Below are positions 60,824 through 64,000 of a stretch of DNA of 64,000 bases, piece after piece; the stretch's first letter is position 1, and the number at the start of each line of letters is the position of its first letter. Below the pieces are notes generated by a model, which had not been told where the DNA came from, did no database searches, and saw only the letters and a list, made by a program, of their open reading frames with translations. Source of the DNA: Bradyrhizobium sp. URHD0069 (GTDB lineage: Bacteria; Pseudomonadota; Alphaproteobacteria; Rhizobiales; Xanthobacteraceae); NCBI RefSeq assembly GCF_000701345.1, contig NZ_JNIJ01000017.1, positions 62,001-126,000 on the forward strand, given 5' to 3'. Both the position numbers and the translations under genes were made by a program.

Positions 60824-61561
60824 TCAAATCATGGCCATTCCACCGTTGACGTGAATCGTTTGCCCGGTAACGTAACCGGCTTCATTCGAGCTCAGATAGA
60901 CTGCCGCCGCGGCGATATCATCGGGCGCTCCAAGCCGCGCTGCAGGGACCTTCGAAAGAATGCTTTCGCGCTGCTTCTCGTTGAGCGCGTCCGTCATCGG
61001 GGTTGCGATAAATCCAGGCGCAATGCAGTTGGCGGTCACGTTGCGCTTGGCGTATTCGGCACCCAGCGTCTTGATCATGCCGATCAGTCCCGCCTTCGAG
61101 GCGGTGTAATTGCCCTGGCCCGGATTGCCGGTAACGCCGACGACGGACGTGATCGCGATGATGCGGCCGAAACGCTTGCGCATCATCAGCTTGGTCGCGG
61201 CCCGGGCCAGGCGGAAGGTCGCCGTCAAATTGACTTTGATGACCTCGTCCCAGTCCTCGTCGCGCAATTGCACGAACAGATTATCCCGGGTGATGCCGGC
61301 GTTGGCGACGAGAATATCGACCTGGCCCATGACTTGTTCGGCTGACGGCACCAGCGCCTCGACCTCGGCGGCATCAGAGAGATTGCAAGGCAGCACGTGA
61401 ACGCGTTCGCCGAGCTTGCCGGCGAGCGTGTCCAGCACCTCGCGCCGCGTCCCGGAAACAGCGACCGTCGCGCCTTGCGCGTGCAGCGCTTGCGCAATCG
61501 CACCACCGATGCCGCCGGTCGCGCCGGTGACGAGCGCCTTCCTGCCAGTCAGATCGAACAT
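60824..61561 (-). CDS. fabG: 3-oxoacyl-ACP reductase
   Basis: 245 residues, short-chain dehydrogenase: GRKALVTGATGGIGGAIAQA (nucleotide loop), LVANAGITRDNLFVQLRDED WDEVIKVNL, ITSVVGVTGNPGQGNYTASK AGLIGMIKTL (catalytic Ser, Tyr, Lys) and APGFIATPMTD. It reduces beta-ketoacyl-ACP with NADPH. It follows fabD by 12 bases. Confidence 0.96.
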   Translation of the reverse strand: MFDLTGRKALVTGATGGIGGAIAQALHAQGATVAVSGTRREVLDTLAGKLGERVHVLPCNLSDAAEVEALVPSAEQVMGQVDILVANAGITRDNLFVQLRDEDWDEVIKVNLTATFRLARAATKLMMRKRFGRIIAITSVVGVTGNPGQGNYTASKAGLIGMIKTLGAEYAKRNVTANCIAPGFIATPMTDALNEKQRESILSKVPAARLGAPDDIAAAAVYLSSNEAGYVTGQTIHVNGGMAMI

Positions 61562-61573
61562 CGTTTTCTCTCC

Positions 61574-62533
61574 TCAGGCCGTCTGCACGGCATTGAGCGC
61601 GTCTTTCGCCGCGGCAATATCGTTCGGTCCGCCGACTGAAACTCCGATCGCGCCGTCGGCAATGCGCTTCACCAGACCACTCAGCACCTTGCCGGCGCCG
61701 ATTTCGAAGAAGCGCGTGACGCCGTGGCTCGCCATGTAAGCCACCGATTCGCGCCAGCGCACGGTTCCGGTGACCTGCTCGACCAGGCGGCGGCGGATCT
61801 CGTCCGGATCCACGATCGGCGCTGCCAGCACGTTCGACACCACAGCCACGGTCGGTTGCTTGATGGTGACATCCGCAAGCGCTTTCGCCATCACGTCGGC
61901 CGCGGGCTGCATCAGCCGGCAGTGAAACGGCGCCGACACCGGCAGCAACATGGCGCGCTTGGCGCCCATGGTTTTGGCGATCTCAAGCGCGCGCTCGACC
62001 GCGGCCTTGTCGCCGGAGACCACGACCTGCCCGCCGCCATTGTCATTGGCGGCTTGGCAGACCTGCCCCTGCGCCGCCTGATCGGCAACAGCCACCACGG
62101 TCTCATAATCGAGACCGAGCAAGGCGGCCATCGCGCCGACGCCCACCGGCACCGCCTTCTGCATGGCAAGGCCGCGCGTGCGCAACAGGCGCGCGGTATC
62201 ACTGATGCTGAGGCTGCCCGCAGCGGCGAGCGCGGAATATTCGCCGAGCGAATGTCCCGCAACGAACGCGGCGTCCCGTCCTACCGAAAAGCCGGCTTCG
62301 GTCTCCAGCACGCGCAACGTCGCGAGCGACACCGCCATCAGTGCTGGCTGGGCGTTTTCGGTGAGCTGCAGGGTCTCGCTCGGACCGTCCCAAATGATGG
62401 TCGTCAGCTTCTGGCCGAGCGCCGCATCGACCTCGTCGAAGACAGCGCGCGCAGCCGGAAAGGCCTCCGCGAGGGCCTTGCCCATGCCGACAGCCTGGGA
62501 CCCCTGCCCTGGAAACGTGAACGCCGCCGCCAT
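61574..62533 (-). CDS. fabD: malonyl-CoA:ACP transacylase
   Basis: 319 residues: FTFPGQGSQAVGMGKALAEA, the catalytic Ser in FVAGHSLGEYSALAAAGSLS and the His in LLPVSAPFHCRLMQPAADVM. It loads malonate onto ACP to start fatty-acid extension. First gene of the fab cluster on the minus strand. Confidence 0.97.
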   Translation of the reverse strand: MAAAFTFPGQGSQAVGMGKALAEAFPAARAVFDEVDAALGQKLTTIIWDGPSETLQLTENAQPALMAVSLATLRVLETEAGFSVGRDAAFVAGHSLGEYSALAAAGSLSISDTARLLRTRGLAMQKAVPVGVGAMAALLGLDYETVVAVADQAAQGQVCQAANDNGGGQVVVSGDKAAVERALEIAKTMGAKRAMLLPVSAPFHCRLMQPAADVMAKALADVTIKQPTVAVVSNVLAAPIVDPDEIRRRLVEQVTGTVRWRESVAYMASHGVTRFFEIGAGKVLSGLVKRIADGAIGVSVGGPNDIAAAKDALNAVQTA

Positions 62534-62876
62534 CGATCCCCCTGAATGCCGCTGAAAATCGCTAAAGTCGGGCCGAAAGACACCGCTGGGGACACTTGTG
62601 TCAAGCGGGTGCCGGTTCCCGGCCGCAGGTAGGGCTAATTGAGGCCGCTTTCCCTTGCCATCGCGGTCAAAATCCGTATAAACCGCGCCATCCGTGGATC
62701 CCGGCCGGGAGCTGAACGGACGGTCTCACCAATCTCACCTTTCAGGCGATGTTGATGTGGCAGGGCCAGTCGGCCCGTCGTCCCGTGCTTCCGCCTTCTG
62801 AGCTAATCCGAGTCCTTTCCGAAGGTCTCGAAGGGCTTGCCGCCGGGAACCGCGCCAACACAAGGAAAGGACACCC
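62534..62876. other. divergent region between fabD and rpsF
   Basis: About 340 bases. It holds a likely promoter for rpsF (TTGCCA, 16-base spacer, TATAAA) and a long 5' leader of about 190 bases; ribosomal leaders of this length can be regulated by S6-S18, but I cannot identify a specific fold. No gene is seen. Confidence 0.45.
62655..62682 (+). promoter_or_regulatory. probable housekeeping promoter of rpsF-rpsR
   Basis: TTGCCA at 62655 and TATAAA at 62677 with a 16-base spacer, about 195 bases before the rpsF start. It is a good match to the sigma-70 consensus in an otherwise GC-rich region. Confidence 0.5.
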
Positions 62877-63350
62877 ATGCCTCTTTATGAGCATGTTTTT
62901 CTCGCGCGTCAGGATGCGAGCACCCAGCAGGTCGAAGAACTGACCACGCAAATGACCGGCATCGTCGAGCAACTCGGCGGCAAGGTCGTGAAGACGGAAA
63001 ACTGGGGCGTACGTTCCCTCACCTATCGGATGAACAAGAATCGCAAGGCGCATTTTGTGCTGCTGAACATCGATGCCCCGTCGGCTGCGGTCACCGAGAT
63101 CGAGCGGCAGGAGCGGATCAGCGAAGATGTGATCCGCTATCTCACGGTTCGCGTCGATGAGCACGAGGAAGGTCCCTCGGCGATGATGCGCAAGGCTGAT
63201 CGCGACCGCGATCGTGACGACCGCGGTGGCGGTTTCCGTGGCGACCGCGAAGGCGGCTTCCGGGGCGATCGTGACGGTGGCGGCTACCGCGGCGACCGTG
63301 GTCCACGCCGTCCGCGCGATGACGCCGAAGCAGTAGCGGTTGAGGAGTAA
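62877..63350 (+). CDS. rpsF: 30S ribosomal protein S6
   Basis: 157 residues. S6 domain: [60 protein letters not shown] and [15 protein letters not shown]. The last about 50 residues form an RG/DR-rich tail with repeats of [13 protein letters not shown] sequence, longer than in many bacteria and probably disordered. CAAGGAAAGGACACCC precedes the ATG. First gene of the S6-S18 operon. Confidence 0.97.
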   Translation: MPLYEHVFLARQDASTQQVEELTTQMTGIVEQLGGKVVKTENWGVRSLTYRMNKNRKAHFVLLNIDAPSAAVTEIERQERISEDVIRYLTVRVDEHEEGPSAMMRKADRDRDRDDRGGGFRGDREGGFRGDRDGGGYRGDRGPRRPRDDAEAVAVEE

Positions 63351-63355
63351 GAATC

Positions 63356-63595
63356 ATGGCTGAAGCTGGTGCACGCCGTCCGTTTTTCCGCCGCCGCAAG
63401 ACTTGCCCGTTCACGGGTCCGAATGCGCCGAAGATCGACTACAAAGATTCCAAGCTGCTGATGCGTTATGTCTCCGAACGCGGCAAGATCGTGCCGAGCC
63501 GGATTACCGCCGTGTCCGCCAAGAAGCAGCGCGAACTCGCGCGCGCCATCAAGCGCTCGCGTTTCCTCGGTCTGCTGCCTTACGTTATCAGGTAG
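63356..63595 (+). CDS. rpsR: 30S ribosomal protein S18
   Basis: 79 residues: [73 protein letters not shown] is S18 throughout, with one remaining Cys of the zinc-type N-terminus. It starts five bases after rpsF and pairs with S6 on the ribosome platform. Confidence 0.98.
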   Translation: MAEAGARRPFFRRRKTCPFTGPNAPKIDYKDSKLLMRYVSERGKIVPSRITAVSAKKQRELARAIKRSRFLGLLPYVIR

Positions 63596-63600
63596 AAATA

Positions 63601-63636
63601 TTTGATCGGCGGCGTTTGCTGCCGCCGATCAAAAAT
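63601..63636 (+). terminator. strong hairpin after rpsR
   Basis: TTTGATCGGCGGC and GCCGCCGATCAAA form a perfect 13-bp stem with a 7-base loop, starting five bases after the rpsR stop codon. The U-tract is weak, so it may attenuate rather than fully stop the ribosomal transcript before the DUF2232 gene. Confidence 0.65.
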
Positions 63637-63719
63637 CTTCATAAGGCTTCCGGTCGTCCGGTTGCCGATGGTTGGGGTTCTGAAAAACCTCTAACCGCTC
63701 GAAAGGAGCGGGACAGCTG

Positions 63720-64000
63720 ATGATCACGATCGTTCTCATTGCAGTAGCGGCCGGCTCTGCGTCGGCCTTGATGTTCGCCTCGATCATTTCGGGCGCGCTG
63801 GTCTCGTTGCTGCTGCTCTATCTGGCGCCGCTGCCGTTGATGGTGGCAGGGCTCGGATGGAGACCGCTTGCCGCCACCATCGGCGGCATCCTCGCGGCGA
63901 TCGGCCTCGGCGCCATCTTTGGCCTCCCTTATTGCATCGCCTTCGTCATCACGGTGGCGCTGCCGGCCTGGTGGCTTGGACATCTCGTTTTGTTGGGACG
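63720..64000 (+). CDS. DUF2232-type membrane protein, cut by the window end
   Basis: The first 93 codons read MITIVLIAVAAGSASALMFA SIISGALVSLLLLYLAPLPL MVAGLGW, then RPLAATIGGILAAIGLGAIF GLPYCIAFVITVALPAWWLG H: several membrane helices with the P-L-P-x-x-x-x-G-L-G-W pattern of DUF2232. In alphaproteobacteria this gene lies between rpsR and rplI. GAAAGGAGCGGG precedes the ATG. The rest is outside the window. Confidence 0.8.
   Translation, partial: MITIVLIAVAAGSASALMFASIISGALVSLLLLYLAPLPLMVAGLGWRPLAATIGGILAAIGLGAIFGLPYCIAFVITVALPAWWLGHLVLLG

Overview
The window reads as a stretch of chromosome from a high-GC alphaproteobacterium of the Bradyrhizobium / Nitrobacteraceae type. This is inferred from gene content and order (HdaA beside ppk-ppx, lptF-lptG-lptD-surA-pdxA-rsmA, fabD-fabG-acpP-fabF-mltG, rpsF-rpsR-DUF2232), frequent GTG/TTG starts and strong GGAGG ribosome binding sites. 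No rRNA, tRNA or CRISPR array was seen.

Three zones are visible. (1) About 1-23 kb is accessory. It begins with a frameshifted Tat-exported ferritin-like gene, an AraC regulator, a LysR regulator and a redoxin. Then follows a long run of mostly plus-strand redox and stress genes: molybdopterin oxidoreductase plus flavin reductase, ABM monooxygenase, OsmC, CMD peroxidase, MsrB, MsrA, DUF2171, transaldolase, cytochrome P460, DUF1993, a GreA-C-like protein and an NTF2-like protein. Intact genes alternate with broken ones (DUF1003, alpha/beta hydrolase, a split MFS transporter, EgtB, GST, a second msrA, tautomerase). Short related motifs (core TATCGWTT / CGATAAC) sit in many of the intergenic gaps. 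The zone ends with a complete glutaminyl-tRNA synthetase and a DUF983 gene.

(2) About 23.7-33.45 kb is a compact mobile island. It carries a serine recombinase, a terminase-small-subunit-like gene, two winged-helix/HTH replication-type proteins whose 3' coding parts contain iteron-like DNA repeats, a ParB-domain protein, several small phage-type proteins, an AlpA-like regulator, a stand-alone HExxH (M41-like) peptidase and a tyrosine integrase at the edge. No capsid, tail, portal or large terminase gene is visible. The set int + alpA + rep/ori + terS is that of a phage satellite (PICI-like element), and a duplicated gene block suggests a composite of two elements.

(3) About 33.65-64 kb is core chromosome: phospholipid synthesis (pgsA), replication control (hdaA), polyphosphate metabolism (ppk, ppx), TerC, ndk, an ABC-F ATPase, holC-pepA, the LPS export operon lptF-lptG-lptD with surA, pdxA and rsmA, an alcohol dehydrogenase, gmk, yicC, mltG, the fatty-acid synthesis cluster fabF-acpP-fabG-fabD, and the ribosomal operon rpsF-rpsR with a DUF2232 gene cut by the window end.

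Several frameshifts in the accessory zone fall in or near homopolymers or short repeats, so part of the decay could be sequencing error. The truncations, the in-frame amber stop and the split transporter cannot be explained that way.
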